Shown: positions 34,524-45,064, numbered from the stretch's first letter. The stretch: 64,000 nucleotides of DNA from CBDBGD01 sp965205235 (GCA_965205235.1 CBDBGD010000005.1:124001-188000); one strand, 5' to 3'. The notes: a model not told the origin generated them from the sequence alone. Numbers and translations are program-made.

Positions 34524-35969
34524 ATGGCTGAGCCGTCAAAGGCCCTCATTCGTGACCTGCGCCGGGTCGTCGGCGCTTCACACGTCCTCCACCGCCCGGA
34601 CGAGCTGCTGGCGTACGAGTACGACGCCGCCGTAGACCGGGCGATGCCGGAGGTGGTGGTCCTTCCCGCCTCGACGGACGAGGCGGCACAAGTGGTCGCC
34701 ATAGCGCACGAGCACGACCTCCCAGTCGTGCCACGCGGGGCAGGCACGGGTCTGAGCGGAGGAGCGATTCCCGCGCATGGCGGCCTACTGCTGCCGCTGA
34801 CCCGAATGCGCCGCATCCATGAGATCGACCCGGTGGCGCAGACGGCGCTGGTGGACGCCGGGGTGGTCAACCTGGATGTCTCCCGCGCGGCGGCCCCCCA
34901 CGGGCTGCGGTATGCGCCGGACCCCTCGAGCCAAAAGGCGTGCACCATCGGGGGGAACGTGGCGGAGAACGCGGGCGGGCCCCACTGCCTTGCGTACGGC
35001 GTCACCACCAACCACGTCCTGGGACTGGAGGGGGTGCTGAGCGACGGCACGGTTGTGTGGCTGGGCGGGTCAGCGCGGGAGTATCCCGGCTACGACCTGC
35101 GAGGGGTGGTCGTCGGCTCCGAGGGGACGCTGGTCGTCGTCACGAGGGCGCAGCTCCGGCTGATGCCGGTACCGGAGACGACGCGCACGCTGCTGGCGCC
35201 GTTCCCGAGCATGGACCAGGCAGGAGCCGCGGTGTCGCGTATCATCGCAGCAGGCATCGTCCCGGCCGCGCTGGAGATGATGGACCAGATGGCGCTACGG
35301 GCGGTGGAGGCGGCCCTGCAGTCGGGCTACCCGCAGGACGCGGGGGCGGTGCTGCTGGTGGAGGTGGAGGGGCTGGCGGAGGCCGTGGAGGAGGAGACAG
35401 CAGAAGTGGAGGCGCTGTGCCGCGAGTGCGGGGCGACGGAGGTGTGGAGCGCACACGACGCCGCGGCCCGAGAACGCCTGTGGGCAGGAAGGAAGGCGGC
35501 CCTGGGCGCGCTGGGGCGACTTGCTCCGAGCTACTACCTCCTCGACGGCGTGGTGCCGCGCTCGAGGATCCGGGAGGCGCTGCAGGGCGTGCAGAGCGCA
35601 TCGGAGGAGTACGGCCTGCCCATCGCCAACGTCCTGCATGCGGGGGACGGCAACCTGCATCCGTGCATCCTGTTCGACGAGCGAAAACCGGGAGAGCTGC
35701 AGCGGGCGGTGAAGGCCGGCGGGGAGATCCTTCGCCTGTGCGTGGAACTGGGCGGCGCGCTCTCCGGCGAGCACGGGGTGGGAGTCGAGAAGAGCGCGTA
35801 CATGCCGCTACTGTTCAGCCCGGCGGACCTGGAGGCGATGGCGCGACTGCGGCCCGCCTTCCAGAGCGAGCGCTTCAACCCGGGGAAGGTGTTCCCCAAC
35901 GGCGCTTCGTGCGTGGAGGCGCCGCAGGGAAGCGCGATTGCTCGTGCGGGCCCGGAAGCGTTCGTCTAA
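34524..35969 (+). CDS. glcD: Glycolate oxidase subunit GlcD (FAD-binding)
   Basis: 481 residues. FAD_binding_4 domain: VVVLPASTDEAAQVVAIAHE, VPRGAGTGLSGGAIP, GLRYAPDPSSQKACTIGGNV, AENAGGPHCLAYGVTTNHVL and DLRGVVVGSEGTL. C-terminal FAD-oxidase domain: NVLHAGDGNLHPCILFD and GGALSGEHGVGVEKSAYMP. With GlcE and GlcF it oxidises glycolate (or D-lactate in related enzymes) to glyoxylate. glcE follows 39 nt later. Confidence 0.92.
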   Translation: MAEPSKALIRDLRRVVGASHVLHRPDELLAYEYDAAVDRAMPEVVVLPASTDEAAQVVAIAHEHDLPVVPRGAGTGLSGGAIPAHGGLLLPLTRMRRIHEIDPVAQTALVDAGVVNLDVSRAAAPHGLRYAPDPSSQKACTIGGNVAENAGGPHCLAYGVTTNHVLGLEGVLSDGTVVWLGGSAREYPGYDLRGVVVGSEGTLVVVTRAQLRLMPVPETTRTLLAPFPSMDQAGAAVSRIIAAGIVPAALEMMDQMALRAVEAALQSGYPQDAGAVLLVEVEGLAEAVEEETAEVEALCRECGATEVWSAHDAAARERLWAGRKAALGALGRLAPSYYLLDGVVPRSRIREALQGVQSASEEYGLPIANVLHAGDGNLHPCILFDERKPGELQRAVKAGGEILRLCVELGGALSGEHGVGVEKSAYMPLLFSPADLEAMARLRPAFQSERFNPGKVFPNGASCVEAPQGSAIARAGPEAFV

Positions 35970-36008
35970 CGACGCTCGGCGACCAGGACTTATCTCCCTG
36001 GAGGTTAC

Positions 36009-37379
36009 GTGGCCGCAGACGCGGGACGTTTCAGGAACGTGCTGGCGCAGGAACTGACACCCGGACCGGAGGTCTCGGATACGGGTGTGGACGCCTATGC
36101 CATCGACGGTCTCACGCCGCACGTGGTCGCGAAGCCCACCTCGCTGGACGAGGTCTCGCAGGCGATGGCGGCGGCCCACCGGCACGGCGCGGCCGTCGTG
36201 CCCTGGGGCGGGGGCACTCGCATGGCGCTGGGGAACGTCCCGGCGTGGTATGAGATGGCCCTGGACCTGTCGGGCCTCCAAGGCGACGTGGTGCACCGGC
36301 ACGAGGAGCTGACGGCAACGGTCGAGGCCGGCTGGACCCTGGAGGCGCTGCAGGAGGAGCTGGCGCAACAGGGCCAGCACGTTCCCATCGACGTGCCGCT
36401 GCCCGGACGGGCGACGCTGGGGGGCATCCTGGCCACGGGGCTGGGGGGCGCGCTGTCGGCGGCGCACGGGCTGCCCCGCGACCTGGTGGTGGGAATGACC
36501 GCAGTTCTGGCGGACGGGACCGTCATCCGCAGCGGGGGCACGGTGGTCAAGAACGTCACAGGGTATGCGCTGGAGAAGCTGTACGTGGGGTCGCTGGGGA
36601 CGCTGGGGGTCATCGCAGAAGCTACGGTCAGGCTGGCACCGCTGCCCGCGGAGGAGCGGACCCTGGTCGTGTGGTTCCCAAGAGCCCAGCTTGCATGCCA
36701 GGCTGCCGTCGCACTGGCCCGGAGCGGCATCGCACCAAGGTCGGTGGAGGTGCTGAACTGGCCTGCCTGGGAGACCGCCGTGGAAGCCTGCCCGGCCGTG
36801 CGAGGCAGCACGTCGGAGGAGTGGGGGTTCCGGCTCGTGGTGCGTCTGGGAGGTCGCCCCCGCACCGTGGAGCGGCAGGAGCGGGAGGCGCTGGAGGTGT
36901 GCGGTCGAGAGCGGGGCGAGACGAACGCCGTACTCGGCGGCGAGGAGGGGCGGCGCCTCTGGCGCGTGCTGGGCGACGTGGGGTGGCAGGAGCGGTACCG
37001 GCTGGCGGCACGCGGCGTCGTGCGGCTGTCGGCACTGCCACAGGCCCTAGACCTGCTGGAGGAGATGGGGCAGGGAGAGGAGATGACCCCGGCCATTGCA
37101 GTCCATGCTACCCTGGGGGTGGTGCGGGCGTTCTGGACGGGCGTCCCCAGCCGCGGCGCACGTTCGGTGCGGGAGATAGGGGGAGTGCTCGAAGACTTCC
37201 GGCGGGATATGACGTCGCTGGGAGGCTCCATGGTGCTGGAGCGCGCGCCGATTGAGATCAAGCGCGTGCTGGACGTGTGGGAGTCCAGGGACGAGGCCGT
37301 TCACCTGGCCAGGAGTCTCAAGTCGCAGTACGACCCCAACAACGTCCTCAATCCCGGGAGGTTCATGCACAACATATGA
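36009..37379 (+). CDS. glcE: Glycolate oxidase subunit GlcE
   Basis: 456 residues from GTG 36009 with TGGAGG upstream. FAD-binding-like domain with PTSLDEVSQAMAAAHRHGA, VVPWGGGTRMALG, ATLGGILATGLGGALSAAHG and GGTVVKNVTGYALEKLYVGS; YDPNNVLNPGRFMHNI ends the protein. Smaller in function than GlcD, it is the second flavin-fold subunit of the membrane-associated complex. Its TGA overlaps the ATG of glcF. Confidence 0.9.
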   Translation: MAADAGRFRNVLAQELTPGPEVSDTGVDAYAIDGLTPHVVAKPTSLDEVSQAMAAAHRHGAAVVPWGGGTRMALGNVPAWYEMALDLSGLQGDVVHRHEELTATVEAGWTLEALQEELAQQGQHVPIDVPLPGRATLGGILATGLGGALSAAHGLPRDLVVGMTAVLADGTVIRSGGTVVKNVTGYALEKLYVGSLGTLGVIAEATVRLAPLPAEERTLVVWFPRAQLACQAAVALARSGIAPRSVEVLNWPAWETAVEACPAVRGSTSEEWGFRLVVRLGGRPRTVERQEREALEVCGRERGETNAVLGGEEGRRLWRVLGDVGWQERYRLAARGVVRLSALPQALDLLEEMGQGEEMTPAIAVHATLGVVRAFWTGVPSRGARSVREIGGVLEDFRRDMTSLGGSMVLERAPIEIKRVLDVWESRDEAVHLARSLKSQYDPNNVLNPGRFMHNI

Positions 37380-38768
37380 GCACACCCAATCCAGAGCAGG
37401 CTGTGAGCGGGCCTCCTACGCTGCCGGCGCAGGCCCTCTTCGGGCGGTCGTCGGAAGAGGGCGAGGCGCTGCGGGAGGATGAGCTGTACCGCTGCATCCA
37501 CTGCGGCCTCTGCCTGGAACACTGCCCCACGTACCTGGAGCTGGGCCTGGAGACGGAGTCGCCGCGGGGACGCATCGCTCTAATGCGCGCCACCTACGAG
37601 GGGCGGCTGGCGCCCACGCCCGAGGTCCAGCAACACTGGGACCTGTGCCTGGGCTGCCGGGCCTGCGAGGCCGTATGCCCATCGGGGGTGCCCTACGGAC
37701 GGCTCATCGAGACGACGCGGGCATGGACGGCGACGAAGACGCGGCGTCCGCTGTCGGAGCGGCTGATGCGACGTTTCGCCTTCTCCTGGCTGCTGCCGTC
37801 ACGGGGACGGCTGCACGCTGTGGGACTTTTCCTTCTGCTGTACCAGCGCACAGGGCTGCAATGGCTGGTGCGGCGGACGGGGCTCCTCCGGCTGGCACCG
37901 GGGCTTCGAACGGCGGAGGCGGGGTTGCCTCGTGTGCCGTCCCGGTTCTTCGCTGCGAAGGGGCAGGTCTACCCGGCGCGAGGGGAGAGGCGACGGCGGG
38001 TGGGGCTGCTGGCAGGGTGCGTGATGCCCCTGTTCCAGTCGTCGACGATGGAGGCGGCGGTGGAGGTCCTGGTGGCGAACGGCTGCGAGGTCGTCGTGCC
38101 GGAGGGACAGGGGTGTTGCGGAGCGCTGAACGTGCACTCCGGGGAGCAGGCCCAGGCCCGCGAGATGGCGCGCAGGAACGTGCAGGCCTTCCTGGATGCG
38201 GACGTGGAGGCGGTGGTGGTGGCGTCCGCGGGCTGTAGCGCGGCCATGAAGAAGTACGATGAACTCCTTGGGGCCAACGCTGCGGACGCGGCCTTAGCGG
38301 CGCAGTTCAGCGCCAAGGTGCAGGACATCACCGAGTTCCTTGCGGCGCTACCCATAGAGCCGACGGGGGAAGCGCCGATGCGAGTGACGTACCAGGACCC
38401 GTGCCACCTGGCCCACGCCCAGCGCATCACCTCGTCGCCGCGGGATCTGCTCAAGAGCATCCCAGGCGTGGATCTGGCGGAGATGGTGCGCCCCGACGTG
38501 TGCTGCGGGGCGGCGGGCAGCTACCAGTTGGTGCAGCAGGAGATGTCGGACCGCCTCCTAGACTCGCGGCTGGCGCAGATACGGGAGACGGGGGCGGAAG
38601 TGGTGGCCACGGCGAACCCGGGGGTGCATGCTACAGCTGGAGCGAGGCGTGCGACAGAGCGGGATGGACGTGCGGGTTTGCCACGTGGTCGACCTGCTAG
38701 CGGAGGCGTATCGCGGCGGGTGGAGGGTGGAGCAGGGGGAGGCAGCCTCGCCGGAGGGCGAGGGGTAG
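37376..38768 (+). pseudogene. glcF: glcF (glycolate oxidase Fe-S subunit), single-base frameshift near the 3' end
   Basis: ATG 37376. Two ferredoxin motifs, CIHCGLCLEHCP and CLGCRACEAVCP, then paired CCG domains (QGCCGALNVHSG, DPCHLAHAQR, CCGAAGSYQLVQ). The frame runs correctly to ATANPG at ~38619 and then turns into a low-complexity R/G-rich tail ending at 38836. In the next frame the expected end appears: CMLQLERGVRQSGMDVRV, CHVVDLLAEAYR, TAG 38768. Dropping one G from the GGGGG run at 38620-38624 restores 463 residues and removes the overlap with the opposing gene. Error or recent mutation. Confidence 0.88.
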
Positions 38769-38772
38769 GCGC

Positions 38773-39966
38773 CTACTGCGAGTCGGCCAGCGCCCTGCTG
38801 GCTGCGGCGACGCCCGCACCGACGGCGACTTCGTAGCCCCACTGGGGCAGCAGCGTCTCCAACGCCGAGAGGAGAATGAGGACGCTGCCGGGCTTGCTGT
38901 TCTCCCCCATGAGGCCGATGCGCCAGATGACGCCGCCCATCTTGCCGATTCCGCCGCCAATCTCGATGTTGTAGTCCCTGAGGAGTTTGAGTCGAAGGGC
39001 CAGGTCGTCGACGCCCTTGGGGATGAAGACCGTTGTCAGCTGGGGCACGCAGACGTCGTCGGGCGCCAGGAGGTCCAGGCCGAGGGCCCTGAGGCCGGCG
39101 CGGAGTGCCAGCCCGTTGCGTCGATGCCGTGCGTAGCACTCGTCCAAGCCCTCCTCCAGGATGGTACGCAGAGCTGCGTGGAGGGCGTAGACCATGGTGA
39201 TGGGGGCGGTGTGGTGGTAGCTGCGGGCTGTGCCCTCCCAGTAGCCCCTGAGCAGGCTGAGGTCGAGGTACCAGGTGGCGGGGGGCACCGTGCGGTCTGC
39301 GATGGCCTTGCGGGCGTCGTCGCTCAGGAAGACGGGAGATAGCCCCGGCGGGGCGCCGAGGCACTTCTGCGTGGCGCTGAAGGCGAAGTCGACGTTGGCC
39401 CGGTCGACGGCGATTTCCATGCCGCCGAGAGAGGTTACGGCGTCGACCAGGAACAGGGCGCCGTACCTGTGGGCGAGGTCGGCCAGCTCCTCCAGGGGTT
39501 GGAGGACCCCGGTGGAGGTCTCGGCGTGCACGACTGCGAGGACCTTGACCTTGGGATGGCGCTTCAGCTCCGCTTCGACCGCATCGAGGTCGATGGAGGC
39601 GCCCCACTCCTGCTTGACCTGGGCGACGGTCGCGCCGTAGCGGCGCGCCACGTCGGCCAGGCGTTCGCCGAAGAAGCCGTGGGAGGCGGCGACGACGACG
39701 TCGCCGGGCTCGAGCAGGTTGGCCACGCCGGCCTCCATGCCGGCGTGGCCGGTGCCGGAGAGGGGGAAGGTGAAGCCGTCCTGCGTGCCGAAGACCTGGC
39801 GGAGCATGCCGGCCGCGTCGTCCATGATCTGGATGAAGTCGGGGTCGAGATGGCCGAGGATGGGGGCGGACATGGCCCTGAGGACGCCAGGGTTGATGTT
39901 GGAAGGCCCTGCGCCCAGCAGCAGGCGCGGTGGAGGGTTCAACTCGGATACGGGCTGCGGGACCAC
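38773..39966 (-). CDS. Alanine-glyoxylate/serine-pyruvate-type aminotransferase (PLP class V)
   Basis: 397 residues from GTG 39966, chosen for a GGGAGG five bases upstream; a longer frame exists to 40080 but its N-terminus is unlike the family. LLLGAGPSNINPGVL, FPLSGTGHAGMEAG and LVDAVTSLGGMEI are class V signatures; the PLP lysine is in FSATQKCLGAPPG. GGIGKMGGVIWRIGLMG is the substrate-side motif of AGT/SPT enzymes. It faces the glc genes tail to tail and could convert the glyoxylate they make to glycine. Confidence 0.9.
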   Translation of the reverse strand: MVPQPVSELNPPPRLLLGAGPSNINPGVLRAMSAPILGHLDPDFIQIMDDAAGMLRQVFGTQDGFTFPLSGTGHAGMEAGVANLLEPGDVVVAASHGFFGERLADVARRYGATVAQVKQEWGASIDLDAVEAELKRHPKVKVLAVVHAETSTGVLQPLEELADLAHRYGALFLVDAVTSLGGMEIAVDRANVDFAFSATQKCLGAPPGLSPVFLSDDARKAIADRTVPPATWYLDLSLLRGYWEGTARSYHHTAPITMVYALHAALRTILEEGLDECYARHRRNGLALRAGLRALGLDLLAPDDVCVPQLTTVFIPKGVDDLALRLKLLRDYNIEIGGGIGKMGGVIWRIGLMGENSKPGSVLILLSALETLLPQWGYEVAVGAGVAAASRALADSQ

Positions 39967-40124
39967 GACTACCTCCCGTACGCAGGGCGGCTGATTTCGC
40001 AACCGCAACAGCCTAGCAGGCGGCCTAGGGTGCGTCAACCGAGTGAGGCGCCGCCGGAGCGCGGGGGATTTGACTGGCAACGCCCAGAAGGGGCCGCTAT
40101 ACTGGGCGCTGCTGGAGGAGCGCC

Positions 40125-40778
40125 GTGCCAGGAGTTGAACGCGACCTTCCCCTGTTCCCCCTGGGCAACGTTGTCCTGTTTCCCGACATGCCCCTGAACC
40201 TTCGGATATTCGAGCCCCGTTACAAGCAGATGGTCTCGGACGTGCTGCAGGGGGACTCGAGCTTCGGCATTGCGCTGATCCGTGAGGGGCGGGAGGTCGG
40301 AATGCCGGCTGTGCCCCACGAGGTGGGGACGATTGCGCGCATCACCGAACTCACGCCGCTGGACGGAGGGAACCTGTACATCTCGACCGTGGGAATCGAG
40401 CGCTTTCGCATCCTGGAGGTGCTGGGACCGCAGCCGTACCTACTGGCCAGGGTGGAGGTGCTGGACGATGGGCCTGAGGATGCGTCGGAGGAGCTTGTGG
40501 CCGAGGCGCGGCAGGCGATGGCGGACTACGTGCGAGCAGTCACGGCGATGCAGGGGGGATGGGTCCGAGACGTCCCCGTCCAGGACGACGCTGTCCCGCT
40601 TTCCTATCTGATTGCTACGACTGTGCGTGCGGAGCCCCTGGTGAAGCAGCGGTTGCTGGAGGTCCCGACGGTGGAGGAGCGGCTGACGATGGAGGCGGCG
40701 CTGCTGAAGCAGAGCGCTCAGCGACTGCGCAGCCGGCTGTCGGACCGAGGGCCAGGGAGCCGGTTCAGCAAGAACTGA
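40125..40778 (+). CDS. Lon N-terminal (substrate-binding) domain protein
   Basis: 217 residues from GTG 40125. The whole protein is a LON domain: LPLFPLGNVVLFPDMPLNLR then IFEPRYKQMVSDVL, FGIALIREGREVG, HEVGTIARITELT and a helical C-terminal half. It has no AAA or protease domain. Stand-alone LON-domain proteins (YcaN/PA-type) are widespread; their partner or substrate is unknown. A TATACT -10-like element lies 22 nt before the start. Neighbours are unrelated. Confidence 0.85.
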   Translation: MPGVERDLPLFPLGNVVLFPDMPLNLRIFEPRYKQMVSDVLQGDSSFGIALIREGREVGMPAVPHEVGTIARITELTPLDGGNLYISTVGIERFRILEVLGPQPYLLARVEVLDDGPEDASEELVAEARQAMADYVRAVTAMQGGWVRDVPVQDDAVPLSYLIATTVRAEPLVKQRLLEVPTVEERLTMEAALLKQSAQRLRSRLSDRGPGSRFSKN

Positions 40779-40866
40779 GGCCGATTGGAAGCCGTTTCCG
40801 AAGCTGAGAACAGCGGTAGGCATACGGTTATCAATCGACAATCGTCTTCAATCCGCCAATCATGCA

Positions 40867-40896
40867 TTGACCGCCGCCAGCGAAGGCTGCTACGCT
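40867..40896 (+). promoter_or_regulatory. Possible promoter of the agmatinase-family gene
   Basis: TTGACC (40867-40872), 18-bp spacer, TACGCT (40891-40896), ~38 nt upstream of ATG 40935, with AAAGGAG (40918-40924) between. Confidence 0.45.
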
Positions 40897-40934
40897 CAGC
40901 ATGGCCTCGAACGCGCCTAAAGGAGTTGTCGCCC

Positions 40935-41915
40935 ATGGCCGAACAGGAGCCTCGCGAGGAATCCCCGAAGCAGAGCTGGCCCGACACTTCAATCGCTGCT
41001 CGGACGATGTTCAAGGCTCCCCCGTGCGAAGACCTGGAGGCGCTGGAGGCGAAGGTTGCGTTCCTGGGCGTGCCGTTCGACCAGGGGACGACGAACCGGC
41101 CGGGGGCTCGCTTCGGCCCCGCTGCGATGCGGGACGTGGGCGGCTACAGCTACACCGGCTACCTGAGCGACTCGGCGGCTGCACGGGAGCCTGCGGCGGG
41201 CTACTTCGACATCGACGGTGACGGGGACCGGCTGAAGGGCGTCACGATGGCAGACTGCGGCGACGTGAACGTGGTGCCGACGGGGGTGGAGGCGACGTTC
41301 GACCGGACGACGCGCGCCGTGCGCCGCATTCTGGCGCGGGGCTCGTTCCCGGTCATCCTTGGGGGCGACCACGCGGTCACGTTTCCCGTCGTGCGGGGCT
41401 TCGACCACCTTCCGGCCGTCGACATCATCCACTTCGACGCGCACATGGACTACGCGCACGACTACCAGGGTCACCTTTATGCGCACGGGAGCCCGATCCG
41501 TCGCTGCGCCGAGCTGCCGTTCGTCCGCAACATAACGTCGATCGGGATCCGGGTGGCGCGAGAGGAGCCGTACCGGATAGCCATCGAGCGGGGGAACCGC
41601 ATCTTCACTGCGGACCGCTTTCGCACACTGGGCGCTCGTGGGGTCGTCGAGCAGCTTCCCAAGGCGGACGCCATCTACGTGACGCTGGACATCGACGCGC
41701 TGGACCCGACGGAGGCGCCGGGGACGGGGACGGCCGTTGCGGGCGGGCTGGGCTACCTGCAGGTGCGGGACGTGCTGCGGATGCTGCCGGAGGTTGGGCC
41801 GGTGGTAGGCATGGACCTGGTGGAGGTCGCCCCGGTCTACGACCTGTCTGACAACACGAGCCGCTTGGGCGCGCAGCTGATCCTGGACCTGCTGACGGCG
41901 GTGTTCAGCCGGTAG
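40935..41915 (+). CDS. Agmatinase/arginase-family ureohydrolase
   Basis: 326 residues from ATG 40935. Binuclear manganese motifs are complete: GGDHAVTFPVV, DIIHFDAHMDYAHD and VTLDIDALDPTEAPGTGT. VPFDQGTTNRPGARFGPAAM near the N-terminus and MDLVEVAPVYDLSDNTSRLG near the C-terminus are typical of the SpeB-like branch. The enzyme hydrolyses a guanidino compound to urea plus an amine; agmatine is the commonest substrate but guanidinobutyrate, guanidinopropionate or formiminoglutamate cannot be excluded. It is monocistronic by spacing. Confidence 0.87.
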   Translation: MAEQEPREESPKQSWPDTSIAARTMFKAPPCEDLEALEAKVAFLGVPFDQGTTNRPGARFGPAAMRDVGGYSYTGYLSDSAAAREPAAGYFDIDGDGDRLKGVTMADCGDVNVVPTGVEATFDRTTRAVRRILARGSFPVILGGDHAVTFPVVRGFDHLPAVDIIHFDAHMDYAHDYQGHLYAHGSPIRRCAELPFVRNITSIGIRVAREEPYRIAIERGNRIFTADRFRTLGARGVVEQLPKADAIYVTLDIDALDPTEAPGTGTAVAGGLGYLQVRDVLRMLPEVGPVVGMDLVEVAPVYDLSDNTSRLGAQLILDLLTAVFSR

Positions 41916-41976
41916 GGGGATGGGGGGCGAGTGTCTGGGTCTCTAGCTGGACAGAGGTGGCAGACGCAGCGTCCTC

Positions 41977-42005
41977 TTGACACGCTCCAGGCAGGCAGGT
42001 AGCAT
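41977..42005 (+). promoter_or_regulatory. Promoter of groES-groEL
   Basis: TTGACA (41977-41982), 17-bp spacer, TAGCAT (42000-42005). The predicted start point falls at about 42012, exactly where the CIRCE element begins. The two hexamers and spacing are identical to those before hspR at 54051-54079. Confidence 0.75.
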
Positions 42006-42011
42006 TGTGCG

Positions 42012-42038
42012 TTAGCAGTCGGCCCTTTCGACTGCTAA
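42012..42038 (+). promoter_or_regulatory. CIRCE-type operator (HrcA site), compensated variant
   Basis: TTAGCAGTC (42012-42020), a 9-bp spacer, then GACTGCTAA (42030-42038): a perfect 9-bp inverted repeat. The CIRCE consensus is TTAGCACTC-N9-GAGTGCTAA; here position 7 changed C to G and the partner G to C, keeping the pairing. It lies 33 nt upstream of groES. HrcA itself is not in the window. Confidence 0.85.
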
Positions 42039-42071
42039 TTCCGCGGCAAGACCACAGTAATAGGAGGAGTT

Positions 42072-42365
42072 GTGGCACGCACTATTACGCCTCTAGGCGA
42101 CCGGGTCCTCGTTCGGCCGGTTGAGCGGGAGGAGATCACCAAGGGTGGCATCGTTCTGCCGGACACGGTCAAGGAGAAGCCCCAGGAGGGAGAGGTCGTG
42201 GCGGTGGGACCCGGGCGCACGACGGACGAGGGCAAGAACATTCCCGTTGGCGTCAAGGAGGGTGACATCATCATCTACGCCAAGTACGGCGGGACGGAGC
42301 TCAAGGAGGACGGAGAGGACTTCCTGCTTCTGAGTGAGCGGGACATCATGGCGAAGATCGCCTAG
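42072..42365 (+). CDS. groES: Co-chaperonin GroES
   Basis: 97 residues from GTG 42072 with TAGGAGGAG upstream. TPLGDRVLVRPVEREEITKG, LPDTVKEKPQEGEVVAVGPG, GDIIIYAKYGGTEL and the mobile-loop region between them are standard. Forms the lid of GroEL. It sits 34 nt after the CIRCE element and 46 nt before groEL in one operon. Confidence 0.97.
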   Translation: MARTITPLGDRVLVRPVEREEITKGGIVLPDTVKEKPQEGEVVAVGPGRTTDEGKNIPVGVKEGDIIIYAKYGGTELKEDGEDFLLLSERDIMAKIA

Positions 42366-42411
42366 ATCTGATTTCGACAGTCACGGACACGTTTGTACGT
42401 AAGGAGGAGCA

Positions 42412-44025
<1,614 letters not shown>

Positions 44026-44048
44026 ACCCGGGCAAGGTGAGACCAATG

Positions 44049-44091
44049 AGCCGGGCGCTCCGAAACCAACGGGGCGCCCGGCTACTTTTTT
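44049..44091 (+). terminator. Rho-independent terminator of groES-groEL
   Basis: AGCCGGGCGC (44049-44058) pairs perfectly with GCGCCCGGCT (44074-44083), 15-nt loop, followed by six T (44086-44091). Confidence 0.9.
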
Positions 44092-44094
44092 GCC

Positions 44095-44123
44095 TTGACA
44101 CGCCCCATAGCCCACGCTAGACT
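44095..44123 (+). promoter_or_regulatory. Promoter of the MaoC/SDR cluster
   Basis: TTGACA (44095-44100), 17-bp spacer, TAGACT (44118-44123), starting 4 nt after the groEL terminator; ~37 nt upstream of GTG 44161. Confidence 0.7.
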
Positions 44124-44160
44124 GCGGACTCGACCCACCCGTACCAGGAGCTAGAGACGC

Positions 44161-44616
44161 GTGACTGAGCCGTTCACTCTGACCGATGAGCTCCGCAAGT
44201 CCCTGATAGGGCGAGAGGGGCCGGGGTCGTCGGCCACGGTTGAGGCGGGGCACATTCGGCGCTTCGCCGAGGCCATCGAAGACGATAACCCGCTGTGGAA
44301 CGACCAGGTCCAGGCACGGGGCACTCGCTACGGTGGCGTCGTCGCTTCCCCCACCTTCCTGCGCACCATATCCGCTGCCGTGCCCTCGGTGCCGGAGCTG
44401 TCGGCGCTGACACGAGTGCTGGACGGGGGGAGCGAGTGGAACTACTTTGAGCCGGTGCGGCCGGGAGACACCATCACTGCGGTGTCGCGAATCATGAACC
44501 TAGCCCAGCGGACGCTTCGCATAGGCCCCGCCGTCTTCGCCACCGTGGAGGTCACGTACACCAACCAGTACGGCCAGAAGGTGGCAACCCAACGCTCGAC
44601 GCTTATTCGCTACTGA
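44161..44616 (+). CDS. MaoC-like dehydratase N-terminal-type hot-dog protein
   Basis: 151 residues from GTG 44161. The pattern SSATVEAGHIRRFAEAIEDD, NPLWNDQVQARGTRYGGVVA, PTFL, then GGSEWNYFEPVRPGDTITAV is that of the MaoC N-terminal (FAS1_DH/HTD2) hot-dog domain. Such half-domains usually pair with a second hot-dog protein that supplies the catalytic Asp-His; that partner is the next gene, 8 nt away. Together they would form an (R)-specific enoyl-acyl hydratase. CoA or ACP as carrier is unknown. Confidence 0.85.
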   Translation: MTEPFTLTDELRKSLIGREGPGSSATVEAGHIRRFAEAIEDDNPLWNDQVQARGTRYGGVVASPTFLRTISAAVPSVPELSALTRVLDGGSEWNYFEPVRPGDTITAVSRIMNLAQRTLRIGPAVFATVEVTYTNQYGQKVATQRSTLIRY

Positions 44617-44624
44617 GGCACACC

Positions 44625-45062
44625 ATGACAGCAGGACCCTACTGGGACGACGTAGAGGTGGACCAGGAGCTTCCCACGTTGGTGAAGCATCCGACGACGC
44701 GCCAGCTGGTCAAGTACGCAGGCGCATCGGGCGACTTCTACGAGATCCACTACGACAAGGACTTCGCCGTGAGCACGGGGCTGGAAGGCGTCATCGTCCA
44801 CGGCGCGCTCAAGAACGCCTTCCTGGGCCAGGTGGTGACGGACTGGATAGGGGAGAGCGGGACGCTCAAGAGGCTCACAGTCAGCTACCGGGGGATGGAC
44901 GTTCCCGGAGACACCCTCACGTGCAGGGGCCGGGTGGCCCGCAAGTACGAGAAGGACGGCGAGCACCTGGTGGACTGCGACCTGTGGCTGGAGAACGGGA
45001 AGCAGGAGAAGACGACTCCAGGCTCGGCAACGGTGGCGCTCCCCACTCGCGGAGGCGAATAG
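44625..45062 (+). CDS. MaoC-family (R)-enoyl-acyl hydratase, catalytic hot-dog subunit
   Basis: 145 residues. Hot-dog fold with the hydratase motif YAGASGDFYEIHYDKDFAV (catalytic Asp and His in GDFYEIHYD) and GVIVHGALKNAFLGQVVTDW. It continues YRGMDVPGDTLTCRGRVARK. It follows the N-terminal-type partner by 8 nt and precedes two SDR dehydrogenases, a layout that reproduces the parts of peroxisomal MFE-2-type beta-oxidation or a fatty-acid-like cycle. The hydrated acyl group is unknown. Confidence 0.87.
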   Translation: MTAGPYWDDVEVDQELPTLVKHPTTRQLVKYAGASGDFYEIHYDKDFAVSTGLEGVIVHGALKNAFLGQVVTDWIGESGTLKRLTVSYRGMDVPGDTLTCRGRVARKYEKDGEHLVDCDLWLENGKQEKTTPGSATVALPTRGGE

Positions 45063-45064
45063 CG

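Noticed and set aside
38625..38836. R/G-rich C-terminus of the uncorrected GlcF frame
   Set aside because: It arises after the extra G at 38620-38624; the real family C-terminus lies in the neighbouring frame.
40070..40103. TTGACT and TATACT upstream of the Lon-N gene as a promoter
   Set aside because: Spacer is 22 bp, too long; only the -10 is credible.
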